Under the pieces are notes generated by a model. The model searched no databases, was not told the DNA's origin, and saw only the letters and a program-made list of their open reading frames with translations. DNA of 64,000 bases, from assembly GCF_030815085.1 (NCBI RefSeq), contig NZ_JAUSWG010000007.1. One strand, given 5' to 3'. This document shows, in pieces, positions 24,159 to 32,971 of this stretch (positions within the stretch are counted from its first letter, which is position 1; every line of letters begins with the position of its first letter). The stretch comes from Paraclostridium ghonii (GTDB lineage: Bacteria; Bacillota; Clostridia; Peptostreptococcales; Peptostreptococcaceae). A program made the position numbers and the translations under genes.

Positions 24159-25553
24159 TTAAGCTTCTATTGTATAGAATGCCTTATATCCTTTATACAT
24201 TTCATATATATCTGCTTTAGAAACTATTTCATATGGAGCATGCATATTTAATACTCCAACTCCACAGTCTATTACTTCTGCACCATATTCAGCTAATATG
24301 TAAGCGATAGTTCCACCGCCACCTTGGTCAACTTTACCAAGTTCTGATATTTGCCAAACAACGTTAGCTTTATTAAATATTCTGCTTACTTCTGAAGCAA
24401 ATTCAGCATTAGCATCATTACATCCACTTTTACCTCTTGCTCCTGTGTATTTAGTTAAAGCTAAACCATGTCCCATAAAACATGCATTTCTCTTATCTAA
24501 AACATCTGAATATGTTGGATCAAATCCTGCTGAAACATCAGCGGATAACACTTTTGAATTTGCCATAGCTCTTCTTACTTTAAGGTCGCAATAATCTCCT
24601 TGTAAGTTTATAAGTTCTGCTACTGCATTTTCAAAGAATTTAGATTGCATTCCTGTATTTCCTTGAGATCCAACTTCTTCTTTATCTACACATAATGCTA
24701 CTGCAGTATATTTTGGATTTTCAATATCAAATATAGATTTTACAGCTGCATAAGAACAAACTCTATCATCATGACCATAAGCTATAACCATCCCTTTATC
24801 AAATCCTAAGTGTCTAGCTTTACCAGCTGGTAAAATTTCTATTTCAGCTGTTAAAAAGTCTGTTTCAGTCATGTTATACTTTTCATTTAATAATTTTAAT
24901 ACATTAGCTGCAACTGCATCTTTTTCTTCTCCTTCTAGTGGCATATGCCCTACTAGAAGATTTAATCCTTCTCCAGTTATCCCATCAGCTAATTTTTTTT
25001 GCATCTGATCTCCTGCTAAATGTATTAATAAATCTGTTATACAAAATACTGGATCAGCATCTTCTTCACCTATGCATATATCAACTTTAGTTCCATCTTT
25101 TAATATAACTACACCATGTATTGCAAGTGGTAATGCTGTCCATTGATATTTTTTTATTCCACCATAGTAATGAGTTTTAAAAAGAGCTAAGTTCCCATCT
25201 TCATATAATGGATTTGGCTTTAAATCTAATCTTGGCGAATCTATATGACCACCAACAATTCTCATTCCTTTTTGTAATTCTTCTTGTCCAATTACAAATA
25301 AAGCAACACCTTTATCTTTATTTTCTGCATATACTTTAGTTCCTGCAGATAAACAACCTTTTTCTATTGCCTCATTTATTGATATATAGCCATTTGATTT
25401 AGCTTGTCTTATGATTTCTCTCGCTGAAGTTCTTTCTGTTTTTCCTGCATCTAAAAATTTCATGTATTCATCTGAGTAGTTCATTACTGATTCAAGTTCT
25501 TTGTTTTCTTTAATTTGGTCCCATGCATTCTTAAATTCATGTCTTAAATTCAT
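24159..25553 (-). CDS. M18 family aspartyl aminopeptidase
   Basis: A 464-residue zinc aminopeptidase of family M18, which removes N-terminal acidic or neutral residues from peptides in the cytoplasm. The two-metal motifs are present: GGHIDSPRLDLKP (about residue 98), AYGHDDRVCSYAA, CVDKEEVGSQGNTGM and the terminal MHAPYEIVSK. The length is usual for the family. It has a GGGAG ribosome-binding site and stands alone between terminators. Confidence 0.94.
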   Translation of the reverse strand: MNLRHEFKNAWDQIKENKELESVMNYSDEYMKFLDAGKTERTSAREIIRQAKSNGYISINEAIEKGCLSAGTKVYAENKDKGVALFVIGQEELQKGMRIVGGHIDSPRLDLKPNPLYEDGNLALFKTHYYGGIKKYQWTALPLAIHGVVILKDGTKVDICIGEEDADPVFCITDLLIHLAGDQMQKKLADGITGEGLNLLVGHMPLEGEEKDAVAANVLKLLNEKYNMTETDFLTAEIEILPAGKARHLGFDKGMVIAYGHDDRVCSYAAVKSIFDIENPKYTAVALCVDKEEVGSQGNTGMQSKFFENAVAELINLQGDYCDLKVRRAMANSKVLSADVSAGFDPTYSDVLDKRNACFMGHGLALTKYTGARGKSGCNDANAEFASEVSRIFNKANVVWQISELGKVDQGGGGTIAYILAEYGAEVIDCGVGVLNMHAPYEIVSKADIYEMYKGYKAFYTIEA

Positions 25554-25631
25554 ACCTAATACTCCCTTTCTTTATTAAAATCCCCTTGTGGTAATTATAG
25601 CACACTTATATTTTTCCAATGTTAAAATCTT

Positions 25632-25850
25632 CTAATTTTTCTTATTTTTCATAGCTTCTTCATACTCTTGTGGCGTTACTACTTTTATGTTTTCTAATCT
25701 TGATCTAAAGTGACCTCTAAAGTGTTCTAAGTATTCTTTTCTTAATCCTTCCCTTTCTTTGTGTTCTTCCTCTGTTAATCCTTCACCTTTATGTTTCTTT
25801 GCTAATTCGTTTATTCTGTTTAGTTTATTTTTATCAAATTCGTTATTCAT
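25632..25850 (-). CDS. DUF896 (UPF0291/YnzC-like) family protein
   Basis: A 72-residue cytoplasmic helical protein with the DUF896 pattern LNRINELAKKHKGEGLTEEE...LRKEYLEHFRGHFRSRLENI. Bacillus YnzC is the structural representative; its role is not established. I chose the ATG at 25850, 8 bases after AGGAG; a GTG at 25859 is in frame but overlaps that site. It lies 11 bases downstream of the MocR-type regulator gene and is probably cotranscribed with it. Confidence 0.88.
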   Translation of the reverse strand: MNNEFDKNKLNRINELAKKHKGEGLTEEEHKEREGLRKEYLEHFRGHFRSRLENIKVVTPQEYEEAMKNKKN

Positions 25851-25861
25851 TTCTCTCACTC

Positions 25862-27286
25862 CTAAAAAAATAATTTATTTTCTTTAAATTCTTCTATATT
25901 TTTATAATTTTTCAAAAATTCATCTATATTATCCGATATTATATCTATTCCCTTTTGTATTTCATATAAGCTTGTTTGTGCAATATTTATTCTGAAAAAT
26001 CTATCGTCTATAGATGTATCAAAGAAGTGTCCTCCTGATAAAATAGCCACTCCTTTTTTTCTTAAATATTTGCTAAATGCTTTAGCTGAATATCCTCTTG
26101 GCAATTCTAAAAAGAAATTTATTCCACCTGTAGGTATCTTTATTTTTAATTTATCACCTAATTTATTTTGTATAAGTTCTAGCGCTAATTTAAATTTTTC
26201 ATAATAAGCATTTTCTATACTTTTTATGTAATTTATCCAATTGAAGTTTTCCATATAGTAATACATTGATCTTTGAATTATCCCTGATGTTGATATATCA
26301 GAAGAATACTTAGCCCATAAAATTTTATGTAAAATTTCGTTAGGCATTTCAACTAGTCCTATTCTTATTCCCGGCATAAGTAATTTTGAAAAACTTTTTA
26401 TATAAATTACTCTTCCCTTATCATCATAACTTCTAAGAGGAAAATGGTCTGTAGATGTAAACCTTAAATCACTCATAAAATCATCTTCTAATATATAAAA
26501 ATCATATTTTTCAGCTAATTCAATTAGCTTTTTCTTTTTATATTCTGAATAAGATATTCCGGTTGGATTTTGGTAGTTAGGCATTGTGTAAAGTATCTTA
26601 GGTCTTATTTTTTCAAGTTTTAATTTAAGTATTCCTATGTCTATTCCATCTTCTAACATTGGTATACTTATAATCTTTGACCCTCTATTTTTAAATACCT
26701 CAAGTGCTCCTCTATATGTAGGTTCTTCAACAAATACCAGATCTGAATAATTTATTAAACCTTTACATACTATATCTATTCCTTGTTGCGCTCCTGAAAT
26801 AATTTGTATATTATCTCTAGTTGTCTTTATATTTAATGTTTTTAAATATTCAACAAGTTTTTCTCTTAACTTTGTGAATCCTAATCCATCATCATATTCA
26901 AACATGGAATTACCTTCTTTTTCAAGAGCTATATTTATAGATTTTTTAAATTCTTCTACTGGAAACATATCTATTGAAGGATTCCCATTATCAAATCTTA
27001 TTATACCCTCCATAGACATCTTATCATTACTCTTATTTTTTACGCTAGTGTCAGATACAAATGTTCCACTACCAATAATCTTATATACATATCCTTCTTT
27101 TTCTAATAGTTCATATGCCTTTACTATTGTAGTGTTATTAACACTTAAAAACTTTGCTATAGATCTTATCGGTGGAAGTTTTTTATTTTCACCTATTTCA
27201 TTATTTGTAATCATTTTTTTTATATGATTGTAAATCTGTAAGTACTTGGGCCCATTTTCTTCTATTACTAACTTGTATTTATCCAT
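25862..27286 (-). CDS. MocR-type PLP-dependent transcriptional regulator (GntR HTH + aminotransferase)
   Basis: A 474-residue fusion of an N-terminal GntR winged helix (YLQIYNHIKKMI...PPIRSIAKFLSVNNTTIVKAYELLEKEGYVY, residues about 14-70) and a fold-type I aminotransferase domain. The PLP-binding lysine lies in the YIKSFSKLLMPGIRIG segment near residue 300. MocR proteins usually control a divergently transcribed gene; here that is the PHP-family phosphatase. An inverted repeat in the shared gap is a candidate operator. The ligand may be PLP itself or an amino-acid adduct. Confidence 0.92.
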   Translation of the reverse strand: MDKYKLVIEENGPKYLQIYNHIKKMITNNEIGENKKLPPIRSIAKFLSVNNTTIVKAYELLEKEGYVYKIIGSGTFVSDTSVKNKSNDKMSMEGIIRFDNGNPSIDMFPVEEFKKSINIALEKEGNSMFEYDDGLGFTKLREKLVEYLKTLNIKTTRDNIQIISGAQQGIDIVCKGLINYSDLVFVEEPTYRGALEVFKNRGSKIISIPMLEDGIDIGILKLKLEKIRPKILYTMPNYQNPTGISYSEYKKKKLIELAEKYDFYILEDDFMSDLRFTSTDHFPLRSYDDKGRVIYIKSFSKLLMPGIRIGLVEMPNEILHKILWAKYSSDISTSGIIQRSMYYYMENFNWINYIKSIENAYYEKFKLALELIQNKLGDKLKIKIPTGGINFFLELPRGYSAKAFSKYLRKKGVAILSGGHFFDTSIDDRFFRINIAQTSLYEIQKGIDIISDNIDEFLKNYKNIEEFKENKLFF

Positions 27287-27315
27287 TTAATCACCACTTC
27301 AAATGATATTATTTG

Positions 27316-27339
27316 TATATGCGTTTATTGATGCATATA
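27316..27339. promoter_or_regulatory. Candidate MocR operator
   Basis: An inverted repeat TATATGC-N10-GCATATA lies midway between the divergent MocR-type and PHP genes (27316-27322 with 27333-27339). The spacing is compatible with dimer binding. Confidence 0.4.
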
Positions 27340-27402
27340 ACTATATTTGATATTATTATGTATATATAATACCAAAATTTATAAAAAAAGGGGATACTAA
27401 TT

Positions 27403-28215
27403 ATGTACTATGATTATCATATGCACTCAAACTTTTCTGGAGATAGTCAAACACCTATGGAAAATATGGTCAAAAAATCTATTGATTTGGGCCTAAAGGA
27501 AATTTGTTTCACCGATCATATTGATTATGACATAATAAGTGACGTTCAATTTGAAACTGATTATATATCTTACTTTAAAAATATTGATAATCTAAAAGAT
27601 AAATTTAAAGATCAAATTAATATAAAAAAAGGAATTGAAATGGGAGTTCAACCTCATATAATTAACAAATGTTCAAATGATATAAAAAGTTATCCATTTG
27701 ATTTTGTAATTTGTTCCATGCATGCAATAGATAAAATAGATTTATACAACGGAACTTACTTTGATGATAAGTCTCAACATGAAGCTTATGAAAAATATTA
27801 TGAACTTTTATATTACATAGTAAAAAATTATAATGACTACTCTGTTTTAGGACATCTTGATTTAATTAAAAGATACGGAAATTACAAGGAAGAACTTAAT
27901 GATAAACTTTTTTCAAATATATTAGAATCAATTTTAAAAGAAGTTATTCATAATGGAAAAGGCATAGAAATTAACACATCATGTTTTAGATATGGGCTAA
28001 AAGACTTAACCCCTTCAAACTACATACTAAAAATGTATAAAGATCTTGGTGGTGAAATAATAACAACTGGTTCAGACTCCCATATACCCTCTCAGGTTGC
28101 TTATAAGTTTGACTATATATACAATAAACTAGATGAACTTGGTTTTAAATATATTTCATCATTTAATGAAATGAAACCAAGCTTTGTAAGTATAAAAAAC
28201 ATTTTAAATAAATAA
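27403..28215 (+). CDS. PHP-family histidinol-phosphatase-like protein
   Basis: A 270-residue PHP-domain phosphoesterase. The metal-binding motifs are DYHMHSNFSGD (residues 4-14), FTDHIDYD (about 38-45), the histidine in CSMHAID, GHLDLIKRY and TGSDSHIPSQV. These match HisJ/HisK-type L-histidinol phosphatases, which dephosphorylate histidinol-phosphate in histidine synthesis. No other his genes are nearby, so another phosphate ester substrate is possible. It is divergent from the MocR-type gene. Confidence 0.85.
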   Translation: MYYDYHMHSNFSGDSQTPMENMVKKSIDLGLKEICFTDHIDYDIISDVQFETDYISYFKNIDNLKDKFKDQINIKKGIEMGVQPHIINKCSNDIKSYPFDFVICSMHAIDKIDLYNGTYFDDKSQHEAYEKYYELLYYIVKNYNDYSVLGHLDLIKRYGNYKEELNDKLFSNILESILKEVIHNGKGIEINTSCFRYGLKDLTPSNYILKMYKDLGGEIITTGSDSHIPSQVAYKFDYIYNKLDELGFKYISSFNEMKPSFVSIKNILNK

Positions 28216-28221
28216 TATTAT

Positions 28222-28258
28222 AATAACTCTATCTTTTTAGATATGGGTTATTATTTTT
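28222..28258 (+). terminator. Likely terminator after PHP gene
   Basis: An imperfect stem (AATAACTCTATCT with its near-complement) followed by TTATTATTTTTTC, just after the stop codon. Confidence 0.55.
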
Positions 28259-28308
28259 TCATTTTTATACTAATTATTGAATATAACTTAAGATAGGAGG
28301 TGATATAT

Positions 28309-29631
28309 TTGAAAATTCCTAATCTTGTATATTCAACTTTAGTGCTCTTTTTGTCTAATTTTATAGTTAGGATACTAGGTTTTTTATATAAGATATTTTT
28401 ATCAAATAATTTATCACAGGTTCACCTCGGAATATATCACATGGTGTTTAATTTTTTAATGATATGTATAGCATTTACTACAACAGGAATACCTACCGCT
28501 CTTAGTTGCTTAGTTGCAAGAAAAAAGGCATTTAATGATAAACATAGTACAAATGCGCTTTTTATTTCAGCAATATATATATCATTTTTTATAGCAGGAT
28601 TGATTTCCTTGATTGTTGCAATCAGTGCTGATATTCTATCACTTAAGTTATTACATAGTAATACTAGTTCTATATTTATACTAGCTCTGTGTCCATCTAT
28701 AATAGCTATAACACTTTCAAATATTGTAAGAGGATATTATTATGGAATAAAACAAGTTGATATCCCAGCTATCTCCCAAATTTTAGAGCAAATTTCAAAA
28801 ATTGTATTTGTTTATTTAATAGTAAAAAACTTTAAAAACCCAACTTTAATTTGTTTATCAGCTATTATAGGTATATCTATAGGAGAGTGTATAAGCCTAT
28901 CATTTATGACTCTAGGATTAGCTAGAAGGCCATATATAGATAATAAATATACCATAAATATAAAAGAATTTATAAGGTCATCTTATAACACAATACGAAT
29001 GTCCATACCGATTACCTGTAATCGTATGTCTAATATTGTTCTTAATTCTATTAGTTCTATGATAATTCCATCTAGACTATCACTTTCTGGTATTACTTAT
29101 ACAACAGCTTTAGGTATTTATGGAACTATAGCTGGGATGGTATTTCCATTTATATACCTTCCATTTATGCTCGTTTCAGCACTTGTCGTAAATATAATTC
29201 CAAGCATTTCTTTAGATATAAGTAGGAAAAATATTAAATCTATAAAAAGTAAAATTTTATTTGCTGTAGCTCTTACACTTATTATGGGAATTTTGTGTTC
29301 CATAATATTTTATCTATTTGGAGAAAAAATTTGCTTATATACATTTAAAAATAAAGTTGCTGGATTTTATTTAAAATACATGTGCTTAGTTCCATTGTTT
29401 CTAAGTTTAAACCATGTAATTTCAGGAATTCTTCACTCTATTGGAAAAGAATTTATTGCTAGCGTTATAGGAATCACGTCTATAGTGATACAAACACTTT
29501 GCCTATACTTTATACTTCCAATGCCTAATATAGGTTTATGGGGTTATATATTAATACTTACAGTAGTTCCTATTATAACATTTTTATTTAATTCTCATGT
29601 TTTATTTAAATCTTTAAAATCATTATATTAA
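28309..29631 (+). CDS. SpoVB-type MATE/MOP lipid flippase
   Basis: A 440-residue integral membrane protein with about 14 predicted helices and the polysaccharide-biosynthesis (MOP) signature near the start (LGFLYKIFLSNNLSQVHLGIYHMVF). SpoVB, MurJ and related flippases move lipid-linked saccharide precursors across the membrane; SpoVB is needed for spore cortex. The start is taken as TTG at 28309 because AGGAGGTGAT (28295-28304) covers the alternative GTG at 28300. It is followed at 14 bases by the next gene, probably cotranscribed. Confidence 0.82.
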   Translation: MKIPNLVYSTLVLFLSNFIVRILGFLYKIFLSNNLSQVHLGIYHMVFNFLMICIAFTTTGIPTALSCLVARKKAFNDKHSTNALFISAIYISFFIAGLISLIVAISADILSLKLLHSNTSSIFILALCPSIIAITLSNIVRGYYYGIKQVDIPAISQILEQISKIVFVYLIVKNFKNPTLICLSAIIGISIGECISLSFMTLGLARRPYIDNKYTINIKEFIRSSYNTIRMSIPITCNRMSNIVLNSISSMIIPSRLSLSGITYTTALGIYGTIAGMVFPFIYLPFMLVSALVVNIIPSISLDISRKNIKSIKSKILFAVALTLIMGILCSIIFYLFGEKICLYTFKNKVAGFYLKYMCLVPLFLSLNHVISGILHSIGKEFIASVIGITSIVIQTLCLYFILPMPNIGLWGYILILTVVPIITFLFNSHVLFKSLKSLY

Positions 29632-29644
29632 GGTGGTTACTTTT

Positions 29645-30238
29645 ATGATTATTCTAAATAAAGATGCGAATTTATCTTTATCTATTTTTAATAAAAATAA
29701 TTGTTTGTATATAAAAGACTTTACAAATAAAATTGAAAAAATATCAAACAGTATTTACTTATATTCAGCATTAATAGACTCAGTAGACAATGTTCATATT
29801 TGCTTCATAGATTTTAAAAGCTATTTTTACTATTACACTTATAAAGATTCAACGTTAACTTTGGTGTCATCCTTCAAGTTTAATATAAGTTTTAAAAAGA
29901 TTAGTAAGTTATCTATGTATTTATTAAGGGATTCTATGAATATATTTTTTTCAAAGTCCTTAAATAAAAATTTTCACAATATATGTCATTTAAACTATAA
30001 TTTTAATAACCAAGAGCTTGTTGAATTTACTATTAAGGATTCTTATAAAAATGTTTCTTCCCTTTATACTATCAATTTATCAAATAATCATATTATTTGT
30101 TCTTATTATTGTAAATCTGACAATAAGGTTAAAGTAAAAGCTATGGTTTATAATGATAATGATAATTCTTGGTCAAATTTTTCAAATATATATACTAGTA
30201 ATATTTTATTTAAATACTGTGATAGTATAAAATATTAA
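29645..30238 (+). CDS. Hypothetical beta-rich protein
   Basis: A 197-residue, Asn/Ser/Lys/Tyr-rich protein without a membrane segment. Short alternating hydrophobic strands (LYSALIDSVDNVHICFIDF, SYFYYYTYKDSTLTLVSSF) resemble incomplete beta-propeller blades and the style of the 338-residue protein at 31646. ATG at 29645 is 8 bases after AAGGTGG; a GTG at 29633 overlaps it. It follows the flippase by 13 bases. No function is assigned; a spore-surface or spore-assembly role is only inferred from neighbours. Confidence 0.55.
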   Translation: MIILNKDANLSLSIFNKNNCLYIKDFTNKIEKISNSIYLYSALIDSVDNVHICFIDFKSYFYYYTYKDSTLTLVSSFKFNISFKKISKLSMYLLRDSMNIFFSKSLNKNFHNICHLNYNFNNQELVEFTIKDSYKNVSSLYTINLSNNHIICSYYCKSDNKVKVKAMVYNDNDNSWSNFSNIYTSNILFKYCDSIKY

Positions 30239-30242
30239 AAAT

Positions 30243-30282
30243 AAAAAGGACATTGATTTTATCAATGCCCTTTTTATTTTTA
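30243..30282. terminator. Bidirectional terminator
   Basis: A stem of about 11 bp with one mismatch (AAAGGACATTGAT type arm) flanked by A-runs and T-runs, between two convergent genes. Confidence 0.75.
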
Positions 30283-30305
30283 ATATTAGTGTATATATTT
30301 TTTAA

Positions 30306-31463
30306 TTAGCATTTCTTATCATTATGGCAAGACTCATGTTCTTCGCAGTTTCCATTGAATTGAGAAAAATCACAAACATTACCAAATGTGTCTACTAATC
30401 TAGGTCTTATTCTTGTAGGTCCACCCAAAACTACTATTTGTTCTTCTATTAATACACTAACTATATTTTGTAAGCATAATACTAAGTCTATTCCATTAGG
30501 AATTTCTAAATCAAAACAAGGTTTATTATTTATTATTTTTTGAGTTATTATCCCTTTTCCTATACAGTCAACTGTTAATTGAGTTTGGAAATCTTGTCTT
30601 AGCGTAAAGCCTCTTCCATCTGCTGGAACTACTAAATCACTTGATAAAGTATTAAAATAGAATACTACATCATTTGATTCATCGCCTCTATGGCATTTAC
30701 CAACTGGTGTAGCTATAGCTGTAAACTCAGAACATCCAAATCTACCTGTTAATTCTATTTCTAAATCTTTAACCATTACATTTAAACCTTTTTGTTTGTA
30801 CATTACATTTTGTCCCAGACACTTCTCATTGCAGCATCTATTTAACTGACCACATACATTGTATTCAAATATTGTTTTGCATTTTTTACCATGTTTATCA
30901 ACTTCATCAATACTTAAGTTTTCTAAAGATGTTGTTCCTGGGTTAATTTTTATACTTGAATAGTTTATACATACCTTTTCTATAGTCGCATTAGTTTGAG
31001 TTGCATTTGGTAATGGCCCACGTAAGCTACCTAATTCATAGTCGAAGTTTAAATCTTCTCCATTTGCCATTTTACCATCTGTAAATACTCTAAACATTAT
31101 AGTATCGTATATTCTGTTAGTTTCTATTGGATACAATACTGCTTGTGATGTTGAAAATTTTGGTGGTATTAAAGGATGACTACACTCTTCTGGACAAGGG
31201 TTTGGGAAGCAATTGTCTGTACAATCTTCATCTTTACAATCACAGCATCCTGGGTTGCATCCACAATTATGGTGGTTGCAATCATTATTGCAATCACATG
31301 GTACATATGGGTGACATTGTGGTTTACATCCATTTGAGTTACATGATCTTAGTTCCTCTTCTATTTCATTTGTTTCTATATAGCTTCTTCCTGATTCTAT
31401 ATTTTGATTAGGCTGTATTATTCTTTTGCTAACTACTTTTTTAGATCTCATTAAATCCTTCAT
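30306..31463 (-). CDS. Cysteine-rich spore exosporium protein, CdeC-like
   Basis: A 385-residue protein with an Arg/Lys/Glu N-terminus, then 15 cysteines in about 57 residues (about 40-96) interleaved with His, Asn, Asp and Pro, including HPYVPCDCNN and FPNPCPEEC. A beta-rich domain follows and a second cysteine group ends the protein (CEEHESCHNDKKC). This resembles the exosporium morphogenetic CdeC of Clostridioides difficile and its Peptostreptococcaceae relatives, which cross-link the spore outer layer. A GGGAGG site precedes the ATG. Identity is from architecture only; a different coat protein is possible. Confidence 0.55.
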   Translation of the reverse strand: MKDLMRSKKVVSKRIIQPNQNIESGRSYIETNEIEEELRSCNSNGCKPQCHPYVPCDCNNDCNHHNCGCNPGCCDCKDEDCTDNCFPNPCPEECSHPLIPPKFSTSQAVLYPIETNRIYDTIMFRVFTDGKMANGEDLNFDYELGSLRGPLPNATQTNATIEKVCINYSSIKINPGTTSLENLSIDEVDKHGKKCKTIFEYNVCGQLNRCCNEKCLGQNVMYKQKGLNVMVKDLEIELTGRFGCSEFTAIATPVGKCHRGDESNDVVFYFNTLSSDLVVPADGRGFTLRQDFQTQLTVDCIGKGIITQKIINNKPCFDLEIPNGIDLVLCLQNIVSVLIEEQIVVLGGPTRIRPRLVDTFGNVCDFSQFNGNCEEHESCHNDKKC

Positions 31464-31645
31464 TCAGTTTTGGCCTCCCTTTGATTGTCTTATTAAAATG
31501 TAGGCTCTTGTTTATGCCTAATTAATAATATGCATGTATTTTGCTAATTGTTACTTAATTAGCCTTTTATTAATTAATTCTTATTAGAATAATTTTCTAT
31601 TGAATTAATATATATTTATAGAATATATATTTTTAGGAGGTAACT

Positions 31646-32662
31646 ATGGGGTTTTTTAATGAATGTGCCTATGTTGTGAGAAAATCTAATAAAGATATGA
31701 TTTTAATAAAAAGTGAAAATGGATTAAGCTATAAATATTTTAAAAATAGTGATTTGTTAACTCACTCTGAAAAGATAACACTTATTCCTATTGATTTTTC
31801 TAATTATTATTTTGATATAGATTTAAATGATAGTGTTTATGGTATTTTTGCAGACTCTAAAATAAATATTTTAAAGCTTAATAGTGATAGTAATAAATTT
31901 ATAACTATTCATACAATAGATTATGACTATGAAAACTATACTATAACATTTCCATATATAAAATTTATAAATAATAAAATACATATATTTTATTATTTAA
32001 CTAATAAAAACTGTGCTACTAGTATATTATTCCATCATTACAATAATGGTCAACAATGGTTTGAAAATAAAGTAGATTTTATAAACTTACCTGTTTTAGA
32101 TAGTTTTACAATCCATTTTAATGAAAAAATCCCAACTATATTTTATCTTAAAGAAGCTAATGAATTTCCTCAAGTTTTTTGCTCTACATTTAATTTAGAT
32201 AGCTTATCTTGGAATGAACCTATACAAATAACTAATTCGTTAGAAAATAAAATTTACTTATCAATTCTAAAAGATAAACTTAATTTTTACCATATAACAT
32301 ATTGTGAAAGTAATAATTTTAAATATAGTGTTAAATATTTAAACGGTTATCTAAAGAATAATTCTTTTGAAGAAGAAATTAATAAACTTATAACTGATGA
32401 ATCTTTATATTTATATCCTTCTCTGTTAAAGTATAATTCATCAATATTTATATCATACGTTTATAAGAATGCTTTATATACTACTTATTCAGACGATTTA
32501 GGATGTAATTGGAGTGATTTTTATGAAGATGAATTTAGTATAAATGATAAATTTATAAGAGCTTACTTTAAATCTAATTATTCATCTGATAAAGATTACA
32601 TACCTACTAACATATTTATAAGTAAAGATCCTTTTGGCATATTAGGACATTTTTATAACTAA
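31646..32662 (+). CDS. Hypothetical beta-propeller-like protein
   Basis: A 338-residue protein of alternating strands and loops; recurring patterns such as GIFADSKINILKL, IHIFYYLTNKN and SIFISYVYKNALYTTYSDD...W look like sialidase/BNR-type propeller blades, though no Asp-box is certain. There is no signal peptide. An AGGAGG site precedes the ATG. It is divergent from the CdeC-like gene, resembles the 197-residue protein on the other side of that gene, and ends at a bidirectional terminator shared with the 6S RNA. Confidence 0.55.
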   Translation: MGFFNECAYVVRKSNKDMILIKSENGLSYKYFKNSDLLTHSEKITLIPIDFSNYYFDIDLNDSVYGIFADSKINILKLNSDSNKFITIHTIDYDYENYTITFPYIKFINNKIHIFYYLTNKNCATSILFHHYNNGQQWFENKVDFINLPVLDSFTIHFNEKIPTIFYLKEANEFPQVFCSTFNLDSLSWNEPIQITNSLENKIYLSILKDKLNFYHITYCESNNFKYSVKYLNGYLKNNSFEEEINKLITDESLYLYPSLLKYNSSIFISYVYKNALYTTYSDDLGCNWSDFYEDEFSINDKFIRAYFKSNYSSDKDYIPTNIFISKDPFGILGHFYN

Positions 32663-32669
32663 TTGAAAT

Positions 32670-32704
32670 AAAAAAAGTATTGTGAGAATCACAATACTTT
32701 TTTT
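32670..32704. terminator. Bidirectional terminator shared by 6S RNA and the propeller-like gene
   Basis: A near-perfect 14-bp stem (AAAAAGTATTGTGA and its complement) with a short loop, flanked by A-run and T-run on both strands. It ends the plus-strand gene at 32662 and the minus-strand 6S RNA. Confidence 0.88.
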
Positions 32705-32889
32705 ACCCCAAAACACCGATGGCCCCTTAAATTCATACCCGAGAATCTCCCAGGTGGGTGTACTACTAACAGTTTTTAAAGTCCCCCATAATTATGAAAG
32801 GGCATTTTATCCACTATTAGACTTATACTCCCGTTAAAACTTTGTCGGTTGAATTTAAATAAGCTCTGTCGTATGTTCCAGGACTTCAT
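32705..32889 (-). ncRNA. ssrS: 6S RNA
   Basis: 6S RNA mimics open promoter DNA and binds the sigma-A RNA polymerase holoenzyme. On the minus strand the two ends of this 185-base stretch pair over 12 bp including several G-U pairs (32884-32873 with 32705-32716). A 9-bp inner stem follows (TTAAATTCA with TGAATTTAA), then an asymmetric central bubble holding a small hairpin on the 3' side (CCTGGGAGATTCTCGGG), and a long apical arm (AGTTTT/AAAACT, AAGTC/GACTT). G-U pairs support the minus strand over the plus. A TATAAT box lies at 32896-32901 and an intrinsic terminator follows. The length is typical. Confidence 0.8.
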
Positions 32890-32895
32890 ATTCTT

Positions 32896-32901
32896 ATTAT
32901 A
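32896..32901 (-). promoter_or_regulatory. -10 box of 6S RNA gene
   Basis: A consensus TATAAT on the minus strand placed 7 bases before the predicted RNA 5' end. The -35 region (TTTTAA at 17-base spacing) is weak. Confidence 0.55.
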
Positions 32902-32971
32902 TAATAAATTTCAAAATTTTAAAAGTAGTTTTGCATAGCAAATTTGTAAAAATTTCTCTTTTTTTCTATTT

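Noticed and set aside
32705..32884. Riboswitch or T-box leader
   Set aside because: There is no downstream gene on either strand to regulate, no T-box or known aptamer core motif, and the paired ends fit 6S RNA better.
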